Origin: a virus
IMG/VR virus record: IMGVR_UViG_3300033153_006933
Coordinates: 1-31,593 of that record
Reading direction: 5' to 3' (one strand)
Length of the DNA stretch: 31,593 nucleotides
Below the pieces are notes generated by a model. It had not been told where the DNA came from. It saw nothing but the letters and a program-made list of their open reading frames with translations, and did no database searches. Positions 16,514 through 23,802 of the stretch are shown in pieces. A program made the position numbers and the translations under genes. Position 1 is the first letter of the stretch. Every line of letters starts with the position of its first letter.

Positions 16514-17373
16514 AATATATTGTTAAGTCTATCGTGAATCCTTTGAGCCATATGTTGTGGCAAAAAGTTCTCCTCGACATATTTCCTATTATTATTAAAC
16601 TTTCTTTCTTCCCACGCCTCTTTCATTGTATTTTTAAAGCTAGTATAATTATGTGGGTCAAAGAAATAAGCCTTTAAATTCCATAACTCTCTAAATATAT
16701 CTGTATCTGCTAATACTATAGGTTTTCCATTGTAAGCCCCCTCGATTGGGGTTAACCCAAATCCCTCATAAAGCGAGGGTGACACTAACATAGAACAATT
16801 AGATACTCCTTTAATATAATCTTCCCTAGAATTATATCTTGGATGATATGTTTTATACGGTATACCTAATTCCCCACAAGCACTCTCAAACCAATTAAAC
16901 CTTTTATACCAAGTATCCCTTGAAGCCATTACAGCGTAGTTTTTATCACTTGTTTTACCCCATTCCTCTGGGACAATATATCCATAAATAGGAACACTGT
17001 CTATTCCAGTTGATAATTTAAGCATCTCCCTAGCGTTTTCAGATGCAGACCATACCTCTGCTGAATCTTTCATCAATGATATGTATTCTCTTTCTGGCAT
17101 AAGATTATTATCAACCCACGGATACCAATCCCAATTATAAGTTATCACTTTTATTTTGGGATATTTAGCACGAAGCTGATTCACCCTATAAAGTTGAGAG
17201 ATACTCATACAGATAATCACATCACAATCTTCTTCACATATATTATCTAAGACCTCATATTCTTTCTTCAATTCCTGAGCAACCCACCACAAGAAATTCT
17301 TATTATCCTTACATACCCCCATTTGGGGATAATTGAAACTAATCTTTATTTTTTTTGTCGTTTCTTTCGGCAT
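16510..17373 (-). CDS. Glycosyltransferase, GT-B group 1
   Basis: The 287-aa protein has the donor-site pattern PSLYEGFGLTPIEGAYNGKP (E-G-F-G and E-x7 helix, about residues 200-219), followed by VLADTDIFREL and a C-terminal helix with HMAQRIHDRL. NWDWYPWVD near residue 83-91 and YHPRYNSREDYI near 176-187 tie it to its paralogue at 14747-15613. It keeps the EGFG motif, whereas the paralogue has ESIGG, so their donors may differ. The start overlaps the upstream Cys-rich gene by 35 bp and the stop overlaps the cytidylyltransferase start as ATGA. Confidence 0.83.
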   Translation of the reverse strand: MPKETTKKIKISFNYPQMGVCKDNKNFLWWVAQELKKEYEVLDNICEEDCDVIICMSISQLYRVNQLRAKYPKIKVITYNWDWYPWVDNNLMPEREYISLMKDSAEVWSASENAREMLKLSTGIDSVPIYGYIVPEEWGKTSDKNYAVMASRDTWYKRFNWFESACGELGIPYKTYHPRYNSREDYIKGVSNCSMLVSPSLYEGFGLTPIEGAYNGKPIVLADTDIFRELWNLKAYFFDPHNYTSFKNTMKEAWEERKFNNNRKYVEENFLPQHMAQRIHDRLNNIL

Positions 17374-17629
17374 AACATTTTAAGCATAATTGATATTCAA
17401 CCTCTCCATCTTTAATACTTTTAATCTCTGCCTGACTATCACACTTATCACATAAGGATATTGGAACACTATATTTTCTAGCGTTGGCATGATAATTACC
17501 ACTTGGTCTTCCCTTTAACCCGTACCTCTTTGCTTCCCTATAAAAGGCATCTGTCTTCCTAGTGCCAGACGGCTTTGTCCCTCTTGTAAGGTCTTGGTCA
17601 AACCCTTTATAATGTTTGAGTTCAGACAT
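17339..17629 (-). CDS. Small zinc-ribbon protein, unknown
   Basis: The 96-aa basic protein has two CxxC knuckles near the C-terminus (CDKCDSQAEI...CLKCYAER, about residues 61-88), a likely single zinc site. The N-terminal 55 residues are basic and rich in Tyr, Arg and Gly (FYREAKRYGLKGRPSGNYHANARKY, cited in part). It is wedged between a methyltransferase and a glycosyltransferase with overlaps of 8 bp and 35 bp, so it is surely translated with them. A structural or nucleic-acid-binding role is possible; no function assigned. Confidence 0.6.
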   Translation of the reverse strand: MSELKHYKGFDQDLTRGTKPSGTRKTDAFYREAKRYGLKGRPSGNYHANARKYSVPISLCDKCDSQAEIKSIKDGEVEYQLCLKCYAERNDKKNKD

Positions 17630-18227
17630 TTTTCCAGCAATAAGAGATTATCTTAGGATAATGCTCTTTGGTGAATATAAACTCTTCGACCCTTCCATAA
17701 TCTTTCATAAGGTCTGTCATGTCCCCTGTTTCAAATGACCACATATGGCTAAAGTCTACTGCTCGCTCTCTAGTTACGTCTTCTCTTTCTGGTGTTGAAA
17801 TAACAAATACTCCACCTGGTTTTAATATCCTCATAGCCTCTTTTACTAAGTCTACTGGGTCTTCCATGTGTTCTATCAATTCCCCCGCGATAATATAGTC
17901 AAAGAAGTTATCCTTATAAGGAGTATCAAGACAATCACCAATCACATAGTTTATAGTCGGATACTTCTTCCTAAGAAACTCTATAAGTTTAGGTGCGAAA
18001 TCTAACGCATAAAAGTTAGAGTCCTTAAACTTCTTTTTAAGGTGCAAACCTGCAGGTGAATCACCTATTCCCAAATCAAGGTAATTACCGCCCTTGAAAT
18101 ACTTACTCATCTCATCAAATCTTTCATCATCAGCTGGATTTAACCATTTGTTCTCTGACATTCTCTTCAAAAGCGTTTCATCAAAAAACTCTGGACTATT
18201 TCGATTTTCTTGTCTTAGTCGCTTCAT
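17622..18227 (-). CDS. Class I SAM-dependent methyltransferase (Methyltransf_11 type)
   Basis: The 201-aa protein has motif I YLDLGIGDSPAG at about 49-60, acidic Asp-77 (YALDFAPK), IGDCLDTPY at about 96-104, FDYIIAGELIEHM at about 109-121 and RILKPGGVFVIST at about 133-145. This is the complete Methyltransf_11 pattern seen in sugar and lipid methyltransferases. The start has an ACAAGGA site at 18231-18237. Located in the glycosylation cluster, it probably methylates a glycan or precursor. It is unlike the second, shorter methyltransferase at 14307-14804. Confidence 0.87.
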   Translation of the reverse strand: MKRLRQENRNSPEFFDETLLKRMSENKWLNPADDERFDEMSKYFKGGNYLDLGIGDSPAGLHLKKKFKDSNFYALDFAPKLIEFLRKKYPTINYVIGDCLDTPYKDNFFDYIIAGELIEHMEDPVDLVKEAMRILKPGGVFVISTPEREDVTRERAVDFSHMWSFETGDMTDLMKDYGRVEEFIFTKEHYPKIISYCWKNV

Positions 18228-18432
18228 TTTTCCTTGTTTTAGTTTCTTTACTTGGTTTTAATAAGTTTACAACCCTTGGAACAACTTCGGAGTTTAGTCT
18301 TTCTAATTCGACTAACATTTCCAACCACGTATTCAGGGCATATCTCTTATAGTCATCAAAGTTTTCGTCCTGAAATATTCTGGAAATATGACACTCCCCC
18401 TTTTCAAAGGTTACTTTTAATTCCTTCTCCAT
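18196..18432 (-). CDS. Small hypothetical protein with basic tail
   Basis: The 78-aa product has a mixed acidic/aromatic N-terminal half (SRIFQDENFDDYKRYALNTW) and a helix (LEMLVELERLNSEVVPRVV). It ends in a strongly basic, low-complexity tail made of repeated KTRK units. It overlaps both neighbours (28 bp and 32 bp). I do not recognise it. Genuine because of its tight fit in the operon and low overlap with other frames. Confidence 0.5.
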   Translation of the reverse strand: MEKELKVTFEKGECHISRIFQDENFDDYKRYALNTWLEMLVELERLNSEVVPRVVNLLKPSKETKTRKNEATKTRKSK

Positions 18433-19348
18433 TTATTTTGTTAAGCATTTCCTCTACCCTATGTTTATAGGTGAATTCAGAAATGCAATGTTTATAACCT
18501 GCGTCTTGTATTTTTTTCCTTTCATCCTCGTGCTCTAAATAATAGTCTATTGTGTCAAATAGTTCTTGGTTAGTCTTGTATCCAGCAAAATGCCTTCCTT
18601 CTAACCAACCTTCTTCCTTTAACCCGTATAGGTCTGGGTGGATTAGAAACCCGCCAGAACCGAGGGTCAAATAGAACCTTGAAGACCAATAGAACTCATC
18701 ACTTGGATGTCTTGGTGCTACTACTATTTTTGCCGACCTACATAAATCGTATAAATCTCTATTGAACACGTTATTAAACTTCTTATACTTCTTCCCGTAT
18801 TTTGATTGGATTGCTCTATCAAAACCTTCTCTCCCTTCGTAGATATTACCAGTAAAGGCAATATCACATTTGTATTCTTCTCTGACTTTCCCAAGACTCG
18901 TATCTTCATTCCCGATACCTTGTCTTAACGGAAACATATTCTTGAAACTATGTCTTTTAACAAAGGTTTCATCTGTCAAGAACACATAATCACAATAAGA
19001 TGCTACGTATTCTATATATTCCTCCCTATCTGGAAATACCTTATCAAGGTACCAGCATACCTTTGGGCAAGTTATATAGGTTAATAACTTAACCAATAAG
19101 TCTAACCCAATGTATTGACTTACTCCACCCTTATGAAATAGAAACATATCTGCGTCATTGTTCTCTAATATCTTAATATCAACTCTGTTCTCTACATTTT
19201 CATCTCTATCATAGTCTTTAAATTCAGACTCATCTATCGCTAAAACTGTATGTCCCAGCTCTTCTAAGGCGTATTTAATATGTCTTTCAGTTGAATCCGA
19301 CAACGGATTATCAAAATTACCCAAATATAATATCTTCAATTTTTTCAT
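18404..19348 (-). CDS. CgeB-like glycosyltransferase (Glyco_trans_1_2)
   Basis: I choose the start at ATG 19348 (MKKLKILYLGNFDNPLSDST). The open frame extends upstream to 19432, but that part runs through an intercistronic stem-loop with no usable start. The 314-aa protein has an N-terminal Rossmann strand, ADMFLFHKGG, CPKVCWYLDK, CDIAFTGNIYEGR, RSAKIVVAPRHP and SSRFYLTLGSGGFLIHPDL. The C-terminal YKTNQELFDTIDYYLEHEDE...AGYKHCISEFTYKHRVEEML matches the CgeB/Glyco_trans_1_2 family. It is the first gene after the capsid gene, opening the sugar cluster. Confidence 0.82.
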   Translation of the reverse strand: MKKLKILYLGNFDNPLSDSTERHIKYALEELGHTVLAIDESEFKDYDRDENVENRVDIKILENNDADMFLFHKGGVSQYIGLDLLVKLLTYITCPKVCWYLDKVFPDREEYIEYVASYCDYVFLTDETFVKRHSFKNMFPLRQGIGNEDTSLGKVREEYKCDIAFTGNIYEGREGFDRAIQSKYGKKYKKFNNVFNRDLYDLCRSAKIVVAPRHPSDEFYWSSRFYLTLGSGGFLIHPDLYGLKEEGWLEGRHFAGYKTNQELFDTIDYYLEHEDERKKIQDAGYKHCISEFTYKHRVEEMLNKINGEGIKSNL

Positions 19349-19359
19349 ATAATTCTTAG

Positions 19360-19425
19360 TGTTCGTTCCCAGACGCCATGGGGCACAGTTCGTCTGGAAT
19401 ATACCCCATGAACGAGCACTGACAA
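19360..19425 (-). other. Nested inverted repeat between capsid and sugar genes
   Basis: On the transcribed strand, AGTGCTCGTTC pairs with GAACGAACACT (10 of 11). Inside it CCAGACG pairs with CGTCTGG (7 of 7). Alternatively ATGGGG pairs with CCCCAT across the inner arms, so two folds compete. It lies directly after the capsid stop codon. There is no U-run, so it is not a classic intrinsic terminator. It may slow 3' decay or reduce transcription into the sugar cluster. Confidence 0.55.
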
Positions 19426-19435
19426 GGAACAATGC

Positions 19436-20907
19436 TTATGTTGAAGTTGCTAGAATTCTAACACACCTATTAGCATGTAGAATTTTCTTTCCCCAAATCA
19501 AGTCTGCGATAATCTTTGTTCTTAGACTTTCACTTGGTTTAGACGTAAAGTCTACTCCAGTTCTTGCATGAGCCATAAATGTAGGGTGAACGATACAGTT
19601 AGTAATTCCTAAATCTCCTGATTCTTTTGGAGTGTTAGGTGTTAACGTAACTGGAACCCCGTACAGAATATCATGGGTACCTTGAGGAAGTGATGCTCTA
19701 CCAAACTGAGATGCATCGTAATACTTCTGTATCGCCATTAAATCGTTCCAGTATACCTTTGGATTGAAATAGAATCTGCATTCGTTCTTCGGTATACTGT
19801 TAGATGCAAGGATACTCATAGCATACTCAATATTGGTTGCCACCAAATCTGTGGTAGTCAAACCTGCTCGTGCTGGAACTGTATTTAGTAAACTTGTGCT
19901 AGCAAGTAAATCGATTTCTAATTCTCTAGCTAATCTATAACCCATCGCCTTCTGGTATTCTGCTATGATATTAGGTCTCTTCATTATCTCACGTTGTTCA
20001 AACTTCGTGATATAATAAGAGGTTCCATACCATTGGTCTACGACTAAGTCTGATTTAGTTTCAGAAATAGCTGTAGCTGTAACATCACCAGAGGTTACAG
20101 GAATAGTAGAAGCAGAGAAAACGTCAGAAATATGAGGTATGTGGACGGTGTCTGCATTTCTTACTTCCCCAGAATAATCTAGGAAGAAGTTAGCTGCTGA
20201 CAACTTCTCAGCCATAAACCTTGTAACTCTAGGAGTCCAAAGCTCCAATTGTGTTAGCTTATAGTTTCTATTCCTATAAGTTCAGACTGTCGCATCCTCT
20301 TTCGAGGTCTTCTTGTTCAGTCGTTCGGGCTGCACAGACTTGCCTCTTTTATTCAATTCTTTAATCTCATAATAGTATTTTTCCCTTTTTTCTATCACCT
20401 CGTTTTTCAGTTGCTTATAACTATTATTGATTAACTCATAAGAGTTAGAATTAAATGTCTTTAGAAATCTTTTAATTACCCCAGCGTGTTCTTTCTTTAT
20501 TTTCAGATAAGGATAAACCTTTTCAATAAATGGAGATACTTTTTTAGTGCCTTTAATACACCATACATAAGCATCATTCCACCTATTGTCATTGAATTTC
20601 CTTTCTGATAAATAACCGCCGAAACTATTATATAACCAATCTATTAACTCTTTATTGGTTAAACATACTCTTATTCTAGCTTCGTGTTTTCTATTATCTC
20701 TTCTTATTTCTAAAGAACCTTCTCCGTCTAATAACCCAGCTACATAGGCTGCGGTTAATTTAGACATTATAGACATAATCCTGCTTGCCTCTTGTTAGCG
20801 ATTTCAGCTTCCAAGTCAATTAAAGAAGATTTTACCGACCCAATTTTGAACTTAGGCCGAAACACATCATATTTGTCGTCGTCAAAACCTGTACCTACTG
20901 TCATCAT
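19436..20907 (-). CDS. Major capsid protein, split by a group I intron (exons 20907-20854 and 20257-19436)
   Basis: This is the head shell subunit. Exon 1 encodes 18 residues (MMTVGTGFDDDKYDVFRP) and exon 2 encodes 273 residues starting LTQLELWTPRVTRFM, so the joined protein is 291 aa. HK97-type capsid features are seen: an N-terminal helix, LDYSGEVRNADTVHIPHI, then a strand-rich core, a spine-helix-like EYQKAMGYRLARELEIDLLAS, and PQGTHDILYGVPVTLTPNTP near the C-terminus. The gene follows portal and scaffold in the standard order and starts 6 bp after the scaffold stop (ATG 20907 or 20904). Without splicing, exon 2 has only TTG 20248 as start and the protein loses its N-terminus. Capsid identity is firm; the splice positions are inferred from RNA structure and phase. 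Confidence 0.85.
20258..20853 (-). ncRNA. Group I self-splicing intron in the capsid gene
   Basis: The 596-nt intron is proposed from fold elements read on the minus strand. P1: exon end CGGCCU pairs with internal guide GGGUCG, ending in the required U.G at the splice site. P3: UCUUCUU (20829-20823) with AAGAAGA (20314-20308). P4: GACUUG (20817-20812) with CAAGUC (20342-20337). P6 is short. P7: GACUG (20322-20318) with CAGUC (20289-20285). P8: CCUC-GAAA-GAGG (20307-20296). P9: CUUAUAG with CUAUAAG (20280-20258), ending in the terminal G. Exons join between complete codons (CCT|CTA). The helix order matches group I introns. The endonuclease gene sits in the P5 loop and runs into the core. Subgroup undetermined. 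Confidence 0.85.
20282..20776 (-). CDS. LAGLIDADG homing endonuclease (intron-encoded)
   Basis: The 164-aa protein has one LAGLIDADG motif near the N-terminus (AYVAGLLDGEGSLEI, about residues 10-24) with the catalytic acidic residue, followed by a beta-strand surface (ARIRVCLTNKELIDWLY) and a lysine-rich C-terminus. A single motif implies a homodimer, as in I-CreI-type enzymes. It would cut the intronless capsid gene near the exon junction. It is not in frame with exon 1, so it is not an intein. Its last 20 or so codons overlap ribozyme elements P4, P6, P7, P3, P8 and P7', ending in TGA directly after P7. Start ATG 20776 follows AAGCAGG; ATG 20767 is an alternative. Confidence 0.88.
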   Translation of the reverse strand: MSIMSKLTAAYVAGLLDGEGSLEIRRDNRKHEARIRVCLTNKELIDWLYNSFGGYLSERKFNDNRWNDAYVWCIKGTKKVSPFIEKVYPYLKIKKEHAGVIKRFLKTFNSNSYELINNSYKQLKNEVIEKREKYYYEIKELNKRGKSVQPERLNKKTSKEDATV

Positions 20908-20912
20908 GGTCT

Positions 20913-21506
20913 CTAAATCCCTCTGTTTCCTACCTGTTTTACACTAGCGTTCTTCTGAAGAAATTGGCTATATTCCTCATCGGACATCTTGCCAATATCT
21001 CCTTTAGTCTTCCCGCCAATATGAGCAGGTGAGGTTGGAGAGGGCGTTCCCTTTTCTTTTTCGACCTTATCCCTCTGTCCTTGAATTGCTGTCTTTACCC
21101 AATCATCTTTAGTAGCCTTTATAAGACTATCTATAGACTTATCAGATGCATTACGAGAAATGAAAGCTACTTCTTCTTCGCTATATCCTTCCAGTGCTTT
21201 GGCTAATCTTACTACCTCCATCGGATTCGATGAGGTAGGGATTTCCACGTCTTTAGGAGTAGCCTTTTGAAATTCTTTAAGCTCTTTTTGAGCCTTTTCA
21301 AACTTTTCCCTATAATGGTCCTTTTGGGCGAGAGCAGACTGCAATTCCTTTGATTTTTCTTCAGGTTTATCGTCCTGTGGAGTTTCAGGAGTCTCCGTCT
21401 CCGTTTGGTTTTCTTTGGGAGTTTCCGTCTCCTCTATTGGTTCCTCGTTTCCCCTTTCCTCAATGGAACGGGTTTCTTCACGAGAAACTGGTGCTTGTTC
21501 TGCCAT
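20913..21506 (-). CDS. Capsid scaffolding protein
   Basis: The 197-aa product is highly charged. It has an acidic N-terminus rich in Glu, Thr and Pro (about 1-50), a helical coiled-coil-like centre (KSKELQSALAQKDHYREKFE), a middle helix pair (NPMEVVRLAKALEGYSEEEV) and a C-terminal tail with KMSDEEYSQFLQKNA. This composition and its place between portal and major capsid protein are diagnostic of phage scaffolds, which template head assembly and then leave. No protease motif is visible. Between this gene and the next upstream (21507-21570) there is only a short AT-rich leader. Confidence 0.82.
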   Translation of the reverse strand: MAEQAPVSREETRSIEERGNEEPIEETETPKENQTETETPETPQDDKPEEKSKELQSALAQKDHYREKFEKAQKELKEFQKATPKDVEIPTSSNPMEVVRLAKALEGYSEEEVAFISRNASDKSIDSLIKATKDDWVKTAIQGQRDKVEKEKGTPSPTSPAHIGGKTKGDIGKMSDEEYSQFLQKNASVKQVGNRGI

Positions 21507-21570
21507 TGTTTTTTAAAAGTTTACTCTTTAATTGGTTTTTACGACTTTGCTGTCAAAATCAACGACCTTG

Positions 21571-21792
21571 TCAAATTCCTGTGAATTTATCTTTTTCATC
21601 TTTATCTGTTAGATAAAGTGCTCCTAACCAGTTTTTGAATTCTTTAACCCATTTTATTAACTTATCCCTCTTCTCATCATCTGGTTCGTTTATCACCATT
21701 TCCTTAAACATCTCTATGCGTTTTTTAAGCATAGGTTCTATCTGTCTTCTGTATTTCCTTAAAAATTGGGCTTCGTTTTCTAGTATTCTCAT
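21571..21792 (-). CDS. Small helical protein between portal and scaffold
   Basis: The 73-aa product is almost wholly helical and charged (FLRKYRRQIEPMLKKRIEMF, then DEKRDKLIKWVKEFKNWLG). Its ATG overlaps the portal TGA (ATGA), so it is coupled to portal translation. Similar short helical proteins often sit at this position in phage head modules. A head-assembly accessory is plausible but not demonstrable from sequence. Confidence 0.6.
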   Translation of the reverse strand: MRILENEAQFLRKYRRQIEPMLKKRIEMFKEMVINEPDDEKRDKLIKWVKEFKNWLGALYLTDKDEKDKFTGI

Positions 21793-23516
21793 ATTGCTTG
21801 ACTAGTTGCTAATGTTGCTGGTTGAACAGGTGCTATTGGTGGAGCTGCAATGCTTCCACCTCTTTGAGCCTGAGCTTCACCTACTGCCTGTTGTAATCCC
21901 ATTGGTTCTTCATCTAATTGTAAGTCTTTTGGGTTGAACCCAGCTAAGTCCATCATCTTATAGAATATCCTTTTGACCCTCTTATCCTGTAATACGGTTG
22001 GATTGGAACCTAACATTTGGAAAATAGTCTGTAAGGTGGTTAGCTTAGCAGCTGTATCTACTTGTTCCCCAGTTATGATTATATCTATCTTATACTTTAA
22101 GTCGTCATATAACCCTCGTGGAACAGATAGTTCAGCACTCTTTAACAACTCTGCTTGAATACCTTTTCTAATCTTCCATTGGTCTGGCGAAAGATACTTC
22201 TTAGTAGATAACCTCAACTTATTCATTTTCTCATTCAACTTCATCTGGAAGAACTTTTCTGAATTCTCTTCATTCCCCTCTAAAAGGGTCTTGACTAAAA
22301 TCTTATGCTCTTCCCTTCTTTGGTCTTTAAACTGAGGTAATACCCAATCCCAAAGTATCTCCTTAATAAACATTCCTAATTCTTCCTTTTTCTGTTCAAA
22401 GAAACCCATAGCCATTCTAGTTTGGAGAATAGTAGAACCCAACGGAGTTCCTGCTGGACTTCTTCCCCCAGTAATAGGTTCTCTTGTAAAGGTTCTCTTA
22501 TTGGAGTTTTCTTCCCATCTATTCTTGGCTTCTTGATAAACTGAGAGGTTTCTCTCTTCAACGGCAACAGGATTTAATTCATCATTCATTATTAAAACAT
22601 CTCCGTCTACAGAGTCGGTCATTAAGTTAGAACCAACGGTTGTATCTCTAGTTTGATAAATATGTTTTGAGGTCCAATGTAATCCCTGAGATTCATAGTT
22701 AGCTATTCTATTCAAGTAAATCTGTTCTTCAAATAGTTTCTCCACCTGACCCCTGCCAAATAGTCTGCCATTTAGTCTTTCCCAAGGCAGTTCCTTATAC
22801 GGGCATTGGTCTTTCTTACTCTCAAAAAGTATCTTATCTGAGTTTTCAACAACTATAAAATAATTATTCTTATTATCCTCAATATAGTTTTCTAAGTAAT
22901 TCTTAACATAATCTGGTGGGAAATAAGCCTCATATACGATAACAAGCCCATCATTATTGGGTTCTATATTATCTGTGTTTTCCCAGCTATGGGCTTTAGC
23001 TTCCTCCTCAAACTCATCCTCAGTGTATTCGTGCTTTTCCACTATTGGGATATTCTTAATACTCATAGCCACTGGATTGACTATCATATTCTGAGGGGGA
23101 ACTAGAACTATATCATCACCTATCTTCTTAACAAACAGATGCCCATATTTAGGCCAATTAAAAGCATACTCGTTTAACTGTCTACCAAAGTATTTGTCTT
23201 TCATCCACATCTTTAATTCCTTGCTCATTAACCAAGAAGGCCAATAAGAGTTCCAGTCCTCAGCTACCAGCATTATATCTTTGGTATCCAAGTCAAGCAT
23301 CTTTGAATTAGTTTCCACAGCAAAATTAACTATATTGTAAAATATCTTCTTGAACCCCAAGACATCGTTACTAGAATCTCTGAACTTTGAAACCCAATAT
23401 AAATCAATTAGGTCTATTATATCCTTTTGTCTTGGAGCAAAGGTTGGATTATTCGAAGGAGTTGCATCCTCCCATTGCTTTATTTGGTCTTCAATAATGT
23501 CGTGTATTTTGCTCAT
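21789..23516 (-). CDS. Portal protein
   Basis: The 575-aa protein lies directly downstream of the large terminase gene and two mini-genes, the normal portal position. It shows a helical N-terminal part (VLGFKKIFYNIVNFAVETNSK cited in part). A stem/wing region follows with VPPQNMIVNPVA and CPYKELPWERLNGRLFGRGQVEKLF, cited as LPWERLNGRLFGRG, a familiar portal segment. A long helix (FEQKKEELGMFIKEILWDWVLPQ), and an Ala/Pro/Gln-rich C-terminal tail complete it. It forms the dodecameric ring through which DNA enters the head. The length fits podovirus- or siphovirus-type portals. No insertion is seen. Confidence 0.82.
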   Translation of the reverse strand: MSKIHDIIEDQIKQWEDATPSNNPTFAPRQKDIIDLIDLYWVSKFRDSSNDVLGFKKIFYNIVNFAVETNSKMLDLDTKDIMLVAEDWNSYWPSWLMSKELKMWMKDKYFGRQLNEYAFNWPKYGHLFVKKIGDDIVLVPPQNMIVNPVAMSIKNIPIVEKHEYTEDEFEEEAKAHSWENTDNIEPNNDGLVIVYEAYFPPDYVKNYLENYIEDNKNNYFIVVENSDKILFESKKDQCPYKELPWERLNGRLFGRGQVEKLFEEQIYLNRIANYESQGLHWTSKHIYQTRDTTVGSNLMTDSVDGDVLIMNDELNPVAVEERNLSVYQEAKNRWEENSNKRTFTREPITGGRSPAGTPLGSTILQTRMAMGFFEQKKEELGMFIKEILWDWVLPQFKDQRREEHKILVKTLLEGNEENSEKFFQMKLNEKMNKLRLSTKKYLSPDQWKIRKGIQAELLKSAELSVPRGLYDDLKYKIDIIITGEQVDTAAKLTTLQTIFQMLGSNPTVLQDKRVKRIFYKMMDLAGFNPKDLQLDEEPMGLQQAVGEAQAQRGGSIAAPPIAPVQPATLATSQAI

Positions 23517-23614
23517 TTTTTTATTTTAGTTCCATACTTCTTCTTCCACCTCTTATACAATTTAGGCTTATTTCTTCTCATCCAAGCTCTCTGTTTGGAA
23601 CTTTTGAAAGGCAT
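23513..23614 (-). CDS. Basic mini-protein (33 aa) upstream of portal
   Basis: This short frame encodes MPFKSSKQRAWMRRNKPKLY and a further KRWKKKYG-type basic tail. The MPFKSxxQRxxM start is one I recognise from small proteins widespread in phage head modules, with no known role. ATG 23614 directly abuts the upstream stop, and the TGA overlaps the portal ATG. Strong basic charge suggests nucleic acid or acidic-protein contact. Confidence 0.7.
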   Translation of the reverse strand: MPFKSSKQRAWMRRNKPKLYKRWKKKYGTKIKK

Positions 23615-23788
23615 CTAACTTGATAACCTCTTATTTTGGGCTTTGGTGAAAACTTGTTTTTCACCCGTGGTTTTGACCTTTTCATTCCAAGGCTTAACAC
23701 CCCAACTTTCTTTAAGAGGATTGCTAGGGTGAACCTTGTTAGGGTCCTTGTTAGCCCATATCTTATGCGTATTTGCTACTTTTCCCAT
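23615..23788 (-). CDS. Small hypothetical protein (57 aa)
   Basis: The frame starts at ATG 23788 with a strong ACAAGGA site at 23796-23802 and encodes MGKVANTHKIWANKDPNKVH followed by a Trp/Lys-rich stretch (SWGVKPWNEKVKTTGEKQVF). It ends at a TAG that abuts the next start. No family is recognised. It lies between the terminase and portal genes and is clearly part of the head operon. Confidence 0.65.
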   Translation of the reverse strand: MGKVANTHKIWANKDPNKVHPSNPLKESWGVKPWNEKVKTTGEKQVFTKAQNKRLSS

Positions 23789-23802
23789 TTTAATTTCCTT
23801 GT

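Noticed and set aside
19360-19425. Intrinsic terminator after the capsid gene
   Set aside because: Strong pairing but no T-run follows on the minus strand; kept only as a structured element.
18404-19432. Longer start for the CgeB-like transferase at 19432
   Set aside because: The extra 28 codons run through the nested inverted repeat, have no good start codon or ribosome-binding site, and add no family-like sequence.
20282-20907. Intein in the capsid protein
   Set aside because: The endonuclease frame differs from that of exon 1, exon 1 continues to a stop (TAA after GLCL), and no Cys/Ser...His-Asn splicing motifs are present; the RNA helices explain the insert better.
20800-20907. Exon 1 as a separate 46-codon gene
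   Set aside because: Its later codons coincide with the internal guide, P3 and P4 strands of the intron, and the capsid would then lack a start; splicing after codon 18 explains both.
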